Shown here piece after piece: positions 34,509 to 44,176 of a DNA stretch of 64,000 nt (position 1 is the first letter of the stretch; every line of letters begins with the position of its first letter). The stretch is from contig NZ_JACHLR010000004.1 of NCBI RefSeq assembly GCF_014204535.1, positions 124,001 through 188,000 on the forward strand, in the 5' to 3' direction. The DNA is from Novosphingobium chloroacetimidivorans. GTDB lineage: Bacteria; Pseudomonadota; Alphaproteobacteria; Sphingomonadales; Sphingomonadaceae. The translations under genes were made by a program, and so were the position numbers. The notes under the pieces were generated by a model. The model made no database searches. It saw nothing but the letters and a program-made list of their open reading frames with translations, and had not been told where the DNA came from.

Positions 34509-35765
34509 TCAGGCTCCCAGGTCTTCAGGCAGATAATGTCGCAGCGCATCCAAGAGATCCGGAACGGTTGCGAGCGTCAGTCCACACAAGTTGATGCGGC
34601 CGTTGCCGGCCATGTAAACGCCGCGTTCGGCGCGCAGGGCGGCGATCTGCGCGGGCGCGAGCGGCAGCAGGGCGAACATGCCACGCTGCCGCGCCAGCGG
34701 TGCAAGAGCGGGATGGCTGGCGCCGAGAGCTTCGCGCAAGGCGTTGATCCGTCCGCGCATGGTGTCCAGTTCGGCGGACCACTTCGCGCGCAGATCGTCG
34801 GCTTCGAGCACGGTGCGCACGACGGCGGCGCCGTGATCGGGCGGCATCGACCACAAGCTGCGGGCAAGGGCCAGCATGTTGCTATAGACGGCATCACTGC
34901 GCTCGCTCGATTCGGATTGCACCCACAAGGCGCCAACTCGGTCGCGGTACAGGCCGAAGTTCTTGTCGCAGCTGTAGGCGACCAAGGCATCGGGAAGTTC
35001 GTTCAGCAGCAGGCGCGTCGCCGCCGCGTCCTCTTCCAGGCCGTCGCCCAGGCCTTGATAGGCAAGGTCGAGGAACGGCGTCAGTCCCTTCCGCTCGCAC
35101 AGGCCGGCGATTTGGCGCCAATCGGCCGGGCCGAGCGTTGCACCCGTCGGGTTGTGGCAGCTTGCCTGCAGAAGGATCACGTCGCCGGGCCGAGCGTGCG
35201 CCAGATCGGCAAGCATACCATGCACATCGACCTCGCGGTCGCCGGCGCGATAATAGCGATGGGTGCGCATCCGCAGACCGGCTTGGGTGAAGATCGGACC
35301 GTGGTTGGGCCAGGTCGGCTCGCTGGTCCAGACCGTCGCGCCAGGGGACGCGCGCGCCAGCAACTCGGCGCCCAGCCGAAGCGCTCCGGTGCCGCCGGGC
35401 GTCTGAACCCCGACCAAGCGGTCCGATCTCGCGAGGCTTTCGCCCAGCGCGAGCTGCGCCAGCAGTGCGGTGTAGACTACATCGCCTTCCGCGCCGAGAT
35501 AGGCCTTGGTCGGCTGTGTCTGCCACAACAGACCTTCCGCAGCCTTTGCGGCTGCCATGACGGGCGTCCGGCCTTGCTCGTCACGATAGATGCCGACGCC
35601 GAGATCGATCTTTCCAGGACGGCTATCCTCGCGATAGTGGCGGATGATCGCGAGCAAGGCATCGGGCGCCTGCGGCTCAAGATTGCGCCAGAAGGTGTCG
35701 GCGGACGCCGAAGGAGCAGAAGCGCGAGGTTCATCGAGAGCGAGGGGATGGTCGAGCCTGGTCAT
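34509..35765 (-). CDS. Aromatic amino acid aminotransferase (TyrB/AspC-Iα type)
   Basis: A 418-residue class Iα aminotransferase. K268 in YSCDKNFGLYRDRVGA is the PLP lysine, and SCHNPTGATL is the conserved loop. As the first gene of the hppD-hmgA-fahA-maiA operon it most likely converts tyrosine (and phenylalanine) to the arylpyruvate. The ribosome site is weak. It is divergent from the Lrp-type regulator. Confidence 0.92.
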   Translation of the reverse strand: MTRLDHPLALDEPRASAPSASADTFWRNLEPQAPDALLAIIRHYREDSRPGKIDLGVGIYRDEQGRTPVMAAAKAAEGLLWQTQPTKAYLGAEGDVVYTALLAQLALGESLARSDRLVGVQTPGGTGALRLGAELLARASPGATVWTSEPTWPNHGPIFTQAGLRMRTHRYYRAGDREVDVHGMLADLAHARPGDVILLQASCHNPTGATLGPADWRQIAGLCERKGLTPFLDLAYQGLGDGLEEDAAATRLLLNELPDALVAYSCDKNFGLYRDRVGALWVQSESSERSDAVYSNMLALARSLWSMPPDHGAAVVRTVLEADDLRAKWSAELDTMRGRINALREALGASHPALAPLARQRGMFALLPLAPAQIAALRAERGVYMAGNGRINLCGLTLATVPDLLDALRHYLPEDLGA

Positions 35766-35783
35766 GCACGCAGTTTCTCACGA

Positions 35784-35805
35784 TTGAACAGGAAAAACTG
35801 TTCAA
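35784..35805. promoter_or_regulatory. Inverted repeat TTGAACAG-N6-CTGTTCAA
   Basis: A perfect 8-bp inverted repeat with a GAAAAA spacer, 19 bp upstream of the aminotransferase start codon in the divergent region shared with the Lrp-type gene. Its symmetry and position suggest a regulator site, most simply for the adjacent Lrp/AsnC protein. At this distance it could lie in the 5' leader of the aminotransferase transcript. Confidence 0.5.
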
Positions 35806-35814
35806 ACTTCGCGG

Positions 35815-35835
35815 CGTCATTATGCTGGAATGACG
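35815..35835. promoter_or_regulatory. Inverted repeat CGTCATT-N7-AATGACG
   Basis: A perfect 7-bp inverted repeat in the same 95-bp divergent region, 10 bp from the first repeat. The overlapping ATGAC-N7-GTCAT at 35830-35846 gives a third, shorter symmetry. Multiple dyads in tandem are typical of Lrp family binding; the assignment is inferred. Confidence 0.45.
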
Positions 35836-35860
35836 TACGAAGTCATATCGATGGTTCGTG

Positions 35861-36334
35861 ATGCAAAAACTAGTCAACCTGGACTTGCTTGATCGGCGCA
35901 TCCTTGTCCAGCTGCAGCGCGACGCGTCGCTCAGCAACGCCGAACTGGCCGAGCGGGTGGGCAGCACCGGCCCATCGGTTTGGCGGCGCATTCGCCAGAT
36001 GGAGGATGCAGGCGTGCTGGGGGCAACCGTGCGCCTGGCGAACGCTGCATCCCTGGGGCAAACCGTCAATGTCCTGTGTCATGTGCGAATGCGCGACTAC
36101 TCGGCAGAGTGCATCGAGCAGCTCGAGAGTTTCATCCGTCAGACCGAGCGCATTCTCGAGTGCTACTCGATGTCCGGGGAGTGGGACTATGTCATGCGCA
36201 TCGTGGCCTCGGACGTATCCGACTATGAGCAGTTCCTCATGCGTGTGATGTTGAAGCACAGCTCCATCGCCGCGGCATCCTCCAACTTCGCGCTCTCGGT
36301 GACCAAGTACACATCGGCTTTCCCTGTTGTCTGA
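35861..36334 (+). CDS. Lrp/AsnC family transcriptional regulator
   Basis: A 157-residue Lrp/AsnC protein: helix-turn-helix DASLSNAELAERVGSTGPSV near the N-terminus and an RAM ligand domain (VNVLCHVRMRD, SGEWDYVMRIVASD). It is divergent from the tyrosine operon, so it probably senses an aromatic amino acid and controls that operon and itself. ATG 35861 is used; a GTG codon lies directly before it. Confidence 0.92.
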   Translation: MQKLVNLDLLDRRILVQLQRDASLSNAELAERVGSTGPSVWRRIRQMEDAGVLGATVRLANAASLGQTVNVLCHVRMRDYSAECIEQLESFIRQTERILECYSMSGEWDYVMRIVASDVSDYEQFLMRVMLKHSSIAAASSNFALSVTKYTSAFPVV

Positions 36335-36339
36335 TTCTT

Positions 36340-36546
36340 GACCGTGGGGCGGCCGACTGGCGGAGCCGGCCCCGGGATGGTCACTCGGTCGGCACGAACC
36401 CGCAGCTGATGACCCGCGCCGGAGATTTCAAGACAGCGGCGAGCATGCTGGGCGTGCAGGCCAAGAGCTTCGGGACCATAGGCGCGATGAAGATCAAGCC
36501 GTTGCCCGAGACCGAAATGACGCAACCCGTGCCGGTCACACTTTAA
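36340..36546 (+). pseudogene. Orphan C-terminal coding remnant, family not recognised
   Basis: Right after the Lrp gene an open frame without a convincing start encodes about 68 residues, including GTNPQLMTRAGDFKTAAS, SFGTIGAMKIKPLPETEM and PVPVTL, then TAA. Composition and codon use look like the tail of a real protein rather than random sequence, but I cannot name the family. It may be what is left after a deletion whose other edge is the truncated kinase at 38190. Confidence 0.35.
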
Positions 36547-37017
36547 AAGGTTGCCGGCAGAGCTGGCGCTCCCAAGGAGCAGGGACTTGCCGACGCGGAG
36601 ATCGGCCAGGCACGCACGTGCTCTCAGCCACGGCGGATCACCCGATGCGCAACCCCGATCCGCCGGGTACGCGCGCGCCGGAGCAGCAGGTGCCGCGCGA
36701 AACGCTGAGCATCGGCAGGGTCGGCAAAGGCGCTGGTGCGTGGCTGGCCGGTCCTGCCGATACCGGCCCTATTGCCAGGATACCACCGTCCACCCGAGCA
36801 GATCGAGCGTCACCTTGCCACCCTGCGGGCGCATCAGGACGTCGAGACATGCCTCGGAGACCATGACCCCGACTTGCGCCTCGCCGGCCTGCGAGGTCCA
36901 ACATGCATTTTGGATCGATGATGCCGCGCCGATACGCCGAAGCGATAAACGCCCAGAGCGCATCCGGGCATAATCCGGGTTTCGCTGCCGCATCGATGCC
37001 GCCACAGGCTTTGCGGG
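36547..37017. other. 471 bp without a convincing gene
   Basis: Several short frames are open on both strands, as expected at this GC content, but none has a family-like sequence, ribosome site and start together. No IS ends, tRNA or strong hairpin were seen. The stretch probably consists of decayed coding sequence between the remnant at 36340-36546 and the sensor-kinase gene. Confidence 0.5.
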
Positions 37018-38190
37018 ATGACGCAGGTCGCGAACACCTCTTCATGGCAGGCCAAGCCGCTGGCCCGGATCGCTCCGGGCTGGGCGGACGCATGGCTGCT
37101 GTTGCTCTACGCAGCAAGCTTCGCGACGCTGCATTGGGCGGCACGGCCATGGGGTGGCGCAGGGTTCTTCTCCTTGTGGTACCCGCCCGCGGGGCTGCGG
37201 TTTGCCGTCCTCTGGAGCCGAGGGCCGCGGCTGACACCATGGCTGGTGCTGGCCGAAATCGTCGCCGACTTCGCGACAGGCACGATAGCGTGGAGCGGTC
37301 ATACGGCGCTGCAGGGGATCACCGGCGCGGCGCGTCCGGGCGTGACGTACGGCATAGCGATGGCGCTGGTGCGGGACGTCTCGCGTGGGCGAGGCAGCAC
37401 GCTGGCGCTGCCGCCGATGATCTTCGGCGTGGCGGCGATCGCGGCACCGGCGCTCAACGCCGTGATGGTCATGCCGTTCGAGGCATGGCTTCCGCCTGAG
37501 GCCGGGCGTTACCGCATTGGCGTCGACGTGGCGATTTCGCTGACAGGTCTGGCGGTCGGTGACCTGCTGGGCATCCTCGTCCTTGCGCCGCCGCTGCTTT
37601 GGCTCAGCCAGTTGGCCCGTACCCGCGACCGCAAGTCCCTTCCCCGTCCCGGCCTGCGCCCGATCCTGGAGGATGCCGTCGTCATGAGCGGCTGCCTTCT
37701 GCTCACCGCCGCCTTGTGGCGTGCAGGCCTCGGCGCGCAGACCACGCCCAGCCTGCTTGCCGGAGGCTGGATCGGCCTGCGCCATGGCAGGACCGCGGCG
37801 TGGTTCGCGATCCTGTCGCAGGCGCTGGTCTTCCTGCCTTACTCCGCCGGCACGCTGGACGACGGCACCCGCCTGGAATTGCATCTGGGGATCGCTTCGG
37901 CGGTGCTCGTCACCTGGCTGGCCGGCAGCTTCTCCGACGCGCAGCACGCCGCGCGCACCTCGCTAGATCGGCGCAACCGGCTGCTCTACCAGGCGGAGCG
38001 GCTCAAGACCCTGCGCGCCATGTCGGTGGCGGTGATCCACGAGATCAGTCAGCCGCTCACCACCCTGGCGATCGAGGCCGCGCACTTGCGTTCGGTCACC
38101 GCAGGGCTTGGAGACGATATCGCGACTAGTGCCGAGCTGGTGGACCGCAAGGCGTCAGGCGATCCGGACGAGCGAGCCGAAATTGCTTGA
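37018..38190 (+). pseudogene. MASE1-domain sensor histidine kinase truncated after the H-box
   Basis: 390 residues. The first about 310 form a multi-helix MASE1-type membrane sensor (FFSLWYPPAGLRFAVLW is characteristic), followed by a linker and the dimerisation/phospho-acceptor box VIHEISQPLTTLAIEA with histidine near residue 341. The protein stops about 50 residues later, and no ATP-binding domain follows in any frame before the convergent PepSY gene. It cannot autophosphorylate as encoded. It may be a deletion product, or act as a substrate or dominant-negative partner. Confidence 0.7.
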
Positions 38191-38217
38191 ATTGTAGGGT
38201 CGGGTTGGTCGACCTGC

Positions 38218-39423
38218 TTAACTGGCGCCTGCGATTGCTCCCGGCGTAAGTGCCAAGGCCAGAAGAACCAGCGCGGTGCAGAGGTAGGCCCAGGCGCCCA
38301 TCCCGGTCCATGCAACCTTGAGTTTGCGCGAGGCCGTTCGCCTCTCCTTCTTGAGGCGGAGCGTGTAAATGATGGCTCCGGTGACGGCGAGGCCGGTCAG
38401 AAGAGCGCCGAAGACGAACCAGACGATCTTGGTTGCCAGGCCGCCCAGCGTGCCGAAATGCAAAGGATCGGCCATCTCGGAAACCCTCTGGTGAACGCCG
38501 AGGTTGCGTCCGTCGAGGGACATCGTGATCCGTCCGGTGGATGGATCCACCGCGACGCCATTGGTGCGGTCGCGTACGAGCCAGGCCTGATCCTGGCCAA
38601 GGAAGATGACTCCGTTGTCCTCTGTGAACCGAATTTCTCGGATCTTCAGGGTGGGGCGCTGGCGCTGCACGAGGGCGGCCATCCGGTCGAGCGCATCGCC
38701 GCTGACGGGGGATGCGCTCGCGACTTTGGGCAGCTTGGGCACCGGCGCTTGGCCACCGAGCGTCTCGACCAGATACCAGATACCGGTTACCGCAATCAGC
38801 GCCACGAACCACAGGCTCCACAGCCCGCCGAGCCGGTGGAGATCACCGGTCATCCTCCGTGCGTCGCCGCCGCGCGGTCGCCGGAGGAAGCCGCGCCACC
38901 ACTTCTTGTAGGTGACGAGGCCGGTCACGAGCGATGTCGCAAGCAGCAGCGCCAGCGAGCAGACGATCGGTATGCCGATCTTGGTCGGCAGCATCAGATG
39001 GCGATGCACTTGGCGCAGAAAGCGATGCACGTTGGCCCATCTATGCGTGCCCGTGACGCGCGCCGACCAGGGATCGATGTAGACGCGCGAAGGAGCGCCC
39101 TTGCCGTGATCCATCCAGGCTTCGGCGGCGAACCAGGGATCGATGGGTGCATAAAGCGTCTGCAGACGGGCGGTCGGCTCGGTCCGTGCGGCCGCTTGCG
39201 CCAGCTTACCCCACGAGGCTTGTGGAGCGTCCCGAGGCGTGACCCGCATGGCCGGTGTCACCAGCCAGTCGATCTCATGCGCTACTACGGCGAGCGTTCC
39301 GGTGAGCAGGATGAAGCTGAGAAAGATGGAAAGCTTCAGGCCCAGCCAACTGTGGACCATCCACCAGACCGACCGGCCTTTCTTCTGCTTGCGCCGTCCA
39401 CCCGCGTCCAGTGCATGCCCCAT
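38218..39423 (-). CDS. PepSY-associated membrane protein (iron-uptake type)
   Basis: A 401-residue protein with four predicted membrane helices: one near the N-terminus (LSIFLSFILLTGTLAVVA), two central (LALLLATSLVTGLVTY and LWFVALIAVTGIWYL) and one at the end. PepSY regions lie between. It belongs to the PepSY_TM family commonly paired with siderophore receptors and is proposed to reduce or handle ferric siderophores at the inner membrane. It starts 2 bp after the receptor stop, so the two are co-transcribed. Confidence 0.9.
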   Translation of the reverse strand: MGHALDAGGRRKQKKGRSVWWMVHSWLGLKLSIFLSFILLTGTLAVVAHEIDWLVTPAMRVTPRDAPQASWGKLAQAAARTEPTARLQTLYAPIDPWFAAEAWMDHGKGAPSRVYIDPWSARVTGTHRWANVHRFLRQVHRHLMLPTKIGIPIVCSLALLLATSLVTGLVTYKKWWRGFLRRPRGGDARRMTGDLHRLGGLWSLWFVALIAVTGIWYLVETLGGQAPVPKLPKVASASPVSGDALDRMAALVQRQRPTLKIREIRFTEDNGVIFLGQDQAWLVRDRTNGVAVDPSTGRITMSLDGRNLGVHQRVSEMADPLHFGTLGGLATKIVWFVFGALLTGLAVTGAIIYTLRLKKERRTASRKLKVAWTGMGAWAYLCTALVLLALALTPGAIAGAS

Positions 39424-39425
39424 TG

Positions 39426-41546
39426 TTAGAAGCCGAAGCGCATCTCGGCCAGGAAGGTTCGCGGCTCCCCGGGAAAGTGCCCGCTTTGCGCGGAAAAGCC
39501 CGAAGCCGCATAGACCTTGTCGAAGATGTTATCGACGCGCAGCAGCAGTTCGGCGAAACCAAGACCCTTGGTCACGGACGCATCGAAGATCGTGTATGGC
39601 TTTACCTGCTGACCCGACAGGCTGATGCGGCGCGAAACATGTTCCCCGCCGAAGCCGATCGCGGCGCCGATCGCCGGGAACTGATACCGCGTCCAGAAGC
39701 CGACCTTGTGCTTGGGCGCATTGGCAAAGCGGTTCCCGACCGCATTCGTCACCGCCTGTCCCACCACGGTGTCAGTGATCTTGGTGTCGTTGTAGCCGTA
39801 ATTTGCCAGCAGTACCCAGTCCGGCGTGATGTCGGTGGCCAGGTCGACCTCGAAACCCTTGCTCGTCACTTCGCCGATCGGCCGCAGTTGATCCTGACCG
39901 TTGACGGGAGCGAGCGTTACGTCGGCCTGAAGAATGTTGCGGCGCACGATCCGGTAGACGGCCAGGTTCGCCTGCAAACGCCCTGCGAACAGGTTCGACT
40001 TGATTCCGGCTTCGATCTGCTTGCCGGTCACCGGGGCGAAGGGGCCGCCCACATCCGTGCTCTGGCTGGCGGCTGCCTGCGGTTCGAAACTGCCCGACCA
40101 GCTGAAGTACAGCGAGGCATCGGGGCGTGGCTTGAATACGGCGCCTGCGCGGTAGGTGACGTCCCCATCACTGTAAGAGGACCCGGCGCTGACCCGGCCT
40201 CCGGTGCTGGTGACCACACCATCGTCGAACTTGTCGTAGCGCACGCCGCCCACCAGCAGCAGCGCGTCGGTCACGCTGATCTGGTCCTGAAGGTAGGCCC
40301 CCTTACGCTTGGTGCGAGTATCGGTGGTCGTGAACGGCAAGGCAGCGGTGCGGGCAACGTCCCGAGCTGAAGTCACGTAGACCGGATTGCTCAGGCTGAG
40401 CGGCGTCACCCCGGCGCGCAGGATGCGCGAGTCCAGCAGGTTCTTTTCGTCATACCAGTCCGCACCTGCCTGGAGCTGATGGGCCATGCCCAGCAAACCG
40501 ATCTTTGCCGTCACATTGGCCATGAACGACAGGCCATCGACATCGCGGATCTGGTCGCGAAACTCACGAGCGACGAGGTCAGGGTTGCCGGGCACGAGGC
40601 CGCGCGGTTCGTGATACTGCTGCGTCTCCTTTGACTTGAAGTATCGCGCTCCGGCATCGAAGGTCACGGCATCGCCGATGTTCGTGACGTAGCGCGCCTG
40701 GAACGCCTTCGATTTGAGGTGCAGGAAGTCTGTCGGTTCGTTGGCGTTCCAGCGAATATCTGTCAGGAAGTTGCCGGCATCATCGGTGAGAATACCGCGC
40801 AGGCGATTGCCGGGAAGATCGTTGTCATAGATCGTCGCCTGCAGCGTGAGCTTGCCGCCAGGATTGGTCTTGATGGACAGTCCGCCGTCGCCGATTAGCG
40901 ACTTGCTCTTGGTGTTGGTGCGATACGGCGCCATGGACTCGTAGAACCCGCCCAGCCGATAACTGACGACCCCGCCGACATCGACCGGTCCGGTTGCCTC
41001 GGCGGACATGCCGGCACGGTTGTAGTTGCCCATCGTGCCGACCAGGCGCAGTGAGGATTTGTCCTCCGGCACCTTCGAGACGTAATTGATGATGCCGCCC
41101 GGCGATCCCGGGCCGAAGAACAGCCCGGCCGGTCCTTTCAGCACTTCCACCCGGCTGATATTGAACAGCTGCGGCACCGAAAAGCCGATGAAGGGATTGC
41201 CGCGCTGGCCGTCGTAGAACGACTGGTCTTGCCGGAAGCCGCGGAAAGTGACTCCGGCATAGCTGAAGAAGCTGACGCCTGAGATGTTGCGGTATAGATC
41301 GGTGGCGTCACGTGCGCCCTGATCGCGAAACAGCTCGGCGTTGATGACCTGGAGCGCCTGCGGGATGTTGATCGGGTCTTCAGCCACTTTCCCGACGGTC
41401 GTGGTGTCGACGCGATAGAGCCTTTGCGCTCGACCATTGACGATGATCTCGTCGGTTGGAGCCTGCTCGTCTTGCGCGAGCGCAGGATTTGCAACCAAGC
41501 CCAGCGCCATCGCCGAGGCGCACGTCGCCTGAAAACCCAACCTCAT
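39426..41546 (-). CDS. TonB-dependent siderophore receptor
   Basis: A 706-residue receptor: signal peptide ending ANPALA-QDEQ, TonB box DEIIVNG, plug (QALQVINAELFRDQGARDA, VEVLKGPAGLFFGPGSPGG) and barrel with the C-terminal phenylalanine. The plug pattern is that of FhuA/FoxA-type ferric siderophore receptors, different from the receptor at 7.4 kb. It forms an iron-uptake pair with the downstream PepSY protein. GGTGG precedes the ATG. Confidence 0.93.
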   Translation of the reverse strand: MRLGFQATCASAMALGLVANPALAQDEQAPTDEIIVNGRAQRLYRVDTTTVGKVAEDPINIPQALQVINAELFRDQGARDATDLYRNISGVSFFSYAGVTFRGFRQDQSFYDGQRGNPFIGFSVPQLFNISRVEVLKGPAGLFFGPGSPGGIINYVSKVPEDKSSLRLVGTMGNYNRAGMSAEATGPVDVGGVVSYRLGGFYESMAPYRTNTKSKSLIGDGGLSIKTNPGGKLTLQATIYDNDLPGNRLRGILTDDAGNFLTDIRWNANEPTDFLHLKSKAFQARYVTNIGDAVTFDAGARYFKSKETQQYHEPRGLVPGNPDLVAREFRDQIRDVDGLSFMANVTAKIGLLGMAHQLQAGADWYDEKNLLDSRILRAGVTPLSLSNPVYVTSARDVARTAALPFTTTDTRTKRKGAYLQDQISVTDALLLVGGVRYDKFDDGVVTSTGGRVSAGSSYSDGDVTYRAGAVFKPRPDASLYFSWSGSFEPQAAASQSTDVGGPFAPVTGKQIEAGIKSNLFAGRLQANLAVYRIVRRNILQADVTLAPVNGQDQLRPIGEVTSKGFEVDLATDITPDWVLLANYGYNDTKITDTVVGQAVTNAVGNRFANAPKHKVGFWTRYQFPAIGAAIGFGGEHVSRRISLSGQQVKPYTIFDASVTKGLGFAELLLRVDNIFDKVYAASGFSAQSGHFPGEPRTFLAEMRFGF

Positions 41547-42007
41547 CTACCCACCCGTGCTACTGCGATGCAGTTGCAACTAGCCAATCGTCAAATCGTG
41601 TGCAAGAGGTCTCGGGTCCAATCCATGCCTCCCCACCTGCCCCCACCAGAGGAGGTCGTTGCATCAAGTGAGGACAATGCTGTGATGCCGTAACCCATCG
41701 GCCGGCTGCCACCGACTGTCGCTTGCATCACCTCAAGACAGTTTCCTTGTTAAGCCCGTCCCATCTCGCGAGGTCAGCGAGCGAAGCTTGCGGGTGCTAG
41801 AGCGCGCCTCGCATGACTTGCGTGGCGCTTGGCGCTGCCCGTACCTTCCACCGCATCTTGGATGGACGAGCGACCGTTATGGATGGCAATTCGGTTTGCC
41901 AGCCCGATGCATCGTCTGGGTCGCTGGTCACAAACATGTTCATGAGCGATGATGGCGACAGGGCGTTGCATCAACTCCGGTTTCTCATCGCACTCAGGAG
42001 GCTGCCA
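41547..42007. other. 461 bp intergenic stretch upstream of the siderophore receptor
   Basis: No gene is supported here. A perfect 10-bp palindrome AGTTGCAACT lies at 41572-41581, 26 bp upstream of the receptor ATG, where an iron-responsive regulator could bind; it is not a recognisable classical Fur box. The remainder continues the decayed region adjoining the sulfurtransferase remnant. Confidence 0.4.
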
Positions 42008-42394
42008 CTAAAATCCTTCTTGCACGGGCCGCTGGTCATCGGCGATCCAGCCCGACCAAGATGCCACATACAGAGCAGCCGGTATGCCGATCTACGCCAA
42101 TGCCGCGAGGTTATGGGTGGCGGAGACGCCGCTTCCACAGAAGACGACGACCTCTCGATCCTTACTCACACCGAGCCCTGTGAAGTGGCGTTGCAGGGTT
42201 CGCGGGTAGGCGAAGTAATCGTCGTCGGTGAGGTTCGCCGCTGCCGGGGCGCTGATCGCTCCGGGGACGTGGCCGGCAATGCCGCCGTCGAACAGATCAC
42301 GAAACGGCAGCGCTCCCGCAGCTTCGCATCGCGCGGCGTCGCGAGGATATGGAGCGCTCAATTGGCGAAGGCGCGGTCCAGGCTTGCGCGGCAA
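42008..42394 (-). pseudogene. Remnant of 3-mercaptopyruvate sulfurtransferase (SseA-type rhodanese)
   Basis: The minus strand encodes the C-terminal rhodanese domain: GGIAGHVPGAIS, the active-site loop VVVFCGSGVSATHNLAALA, then an in-frame TAG at 42092-42094. After that stop the homology continues in the same frame (IGIPAALYVASWSGWIADD) to a second TAG at 42008. The N-terminal rhodanese domain is missing, and sequence upstream of the GHVPGA motif is degraded. Loss of the N-terminal half plus a nonsense mutation make this a pseudogene. Confidence 0.8.
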
Positions 42395-42475
42395 GCGGGG
42401 GGCAGCCTGCTACCGACCGTGATCTCGCAAAGAGCCCGGTTACGATGCGACTTCGGATGTACTGCGATATCGTGT

Positions 42476-42549
<74 letters not shown>

Positions 42550-42817
42550 GTGCCGTGGCCCTGGTCGGACCGCAACGATCACCGCGCGATTGCCACGCCG
42601 CCCGGTGCGACGTCAAGTCTCGTGGCGATCGGTCTGGCGCTATGGCCGGGCTCTCTTGTTCCGACGGTCTTGTTCCGGCGGTGGTCCGGCCTTCGCCTCG
42701 GCGAAGGTGATGGAGGCGGGGGTTGTCACAAACCCGCCTGAACCGTCATGATACGATGATCGTCGACTCACGGGGGCGCCAGCTTCGTCCCGCCAGGCCA
42801 AAAGGGGTGACCGCACC

Positions 42818-44176
42818 ATGAACACAGCTCGGACTCGCACGCAGGCGGATGCTCCGGTGCGGCGGCGCAGCGCGCTGGACCTGCTGATGAACTCGGGGCT
42901 GGGCAAGATGCTGCGCGGTCTTGGCGTCGTTCCTCGCCAGGAGAACGAGGGCGAGAGCCTGCTCGACCTCGCCGATGCGCTGCTGTCGCTGCGCGGGCGG
43001 GCGTCGGGGCCGGCGGTCGCCAAGGCGTTCTTCGACCTCTACGAAGCCAGCGATATCGCTGCGCGCCAGGAGTTCCTGGGCAAGATCCACGGCGCTCACC
43101 CGGTCGAGGGCGCGGCGATCGAGAAGGCGATCGCCAAATGGGCGGAAACGCACGACGAGGGCGCCGCCCGCGCGCTGCACGAGGCCACCGAATCGCCCAG
43201 CCAGAAGCTGATCCGCGTGCTCAACCTGGCGCCGCAAGGCACCGAGCGCCTGATCGGCATGCGCGAGGACCTGCTCGCCGCGCCAAAGAGCCCCAGTCTT
43301 TCCGCCTTCGATCGGGACCTGGAAGGCGCCTTCACCAACTGGTTCAATGCAGGCTTCCTGGAACTGCGTCGCATCTCGTGGGATTCGCCTGCGTGTCTGC
43401 TCGAGCGCATCATCCGCTACGAGGCCGTGCACCAGATCCAGGGCTGGGACGACTTGCGCCGCCGGGTCGAGCCGATCGACCGGCGCTGCTACGGCTTCTT
43501 CCATCCGCAGATGATGGACGATCCGCTGATCTTCGTCGAAGTCGCGCTCACCCAGGAGCTTCCAAGCGCCATCCACCAGATCATCGCCGAGAAGCGCGAG
43601 ACGGTGGACCCCGGCGAGGCGAGCTGTGCCATCTTCTACTCGATCAACAATTGTCGGACCGGGTTGAAGGGCATCCCCTTCGGCAACTACCTGATCAAGC
43701 GCGTGGTCGGACTGCTGCAGCAGGAACTGCCGCAGCTGAAGACCTTCGCGACGCTTTCTCCGGTGCCCGGCTTTGCGAAGTGGCTGGCCAAGCAGGATAG
43801 CAACGCAGGCAAGGTCCCAGGTGCCAAGGAGCTGCGCGTGCTCGGCGCCAAGTACCTCGTCGATGCCAAGGGCAAGGGCGGCCAGCCGCTCGATCCGGTG
43901 GCGCGCTTCCACCTGGGCAACGGCGCGCGGCTCGAGGCGATCCACGCCAACGCGGACTTGTCCGAGAACGGGCAGCGCCAGGCCCACGGGATCATGGTGA
44001 ACTATGTCTACGATCTGGCCGACATCGAGGCGAATCACTTTGCGCTGACCGAACTGGGAACGGTGGTGACCTCGAAGGCGGTGCAGGCCCTGGTGGAAGA
44101 CACCGAGCCCAAGGAAGGCAAGGAGAAGAAGGGCAAGAAGAAGGACAAGGACAAGGCGGAGCCGGTCGCGGCCTGA
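42818..44176 (+). CDS. Malonyl-CoA decarboxylase
   Basis: A 452-residue protein matching malonyl-CoA decarboxylase throughout: HQIQGWDDLRRRVEP, RRCYGFFHPQM, FYSINNCRTGLKGIPFGNYL, the TLSPVPGF segment and VARFHLGNGARLEAIH. It converts malonyl-CoA to acetyl-CoA and CO2. The tail is lysine-rich (EKKGKKKDKDKAEP), an unusual extension. AAAGGGG precedes the ATG. No malonate ligase or transporter is adjacent, so it probably serves fatty-acid metabolism or malonyl-CoA clearance. Confidence 0.93.
   Translation: MNTARTRTQADAPVRRRSALDLLMNSGLGKMLRGLGVVPRQENEGESLLDLADALLSLRGRASGPAVAKAFFDLYEASDIAARQEFLGKIHGAHPVEGAAIEKAIAKWAETHDEGAARALHEATESPSQKLIRVLNLAPQGTERLIGMREDLLAAPKSPSLSAFDRDLEGAFTNWFNAGFLELRRISWDSPACLLERIIRYEAVHQIQGWDDLRRRVEPIDRRCYGFFHPQMMDDPLIFVEVALTQELPSAIHQIIAEKRETVDPGEASCAIFYSINNCRTGLKGIPFGNYLIKRVVGLLQQELPQLKTFATLSPVPGFAKWLAKQDSNAGKVPGAKELRVLGAKYLVDAKGKGGQPLDPVARFHLGNGARLEAIHANADLSENGQRQAHGIMVNYVYDLADIEANHFALTELGTVVTSKAVQALVEDTEPKEGKEKKGKKKDKDKAEPVAA

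Noticed and set aside
36638..37240. 200-codon minus-strand frame in the gene-poor stretch
   Set aside because: No family-like sequence; it overlaps the start of the MASE1 gene and has no ribosome site.
41572..41581. Fur box upstream of the siderophore receptor
   Set aside because: AGTTGCAACT is palindromic but does not match the classical Fur consensus, so only a generic regulatory possibility is noted.
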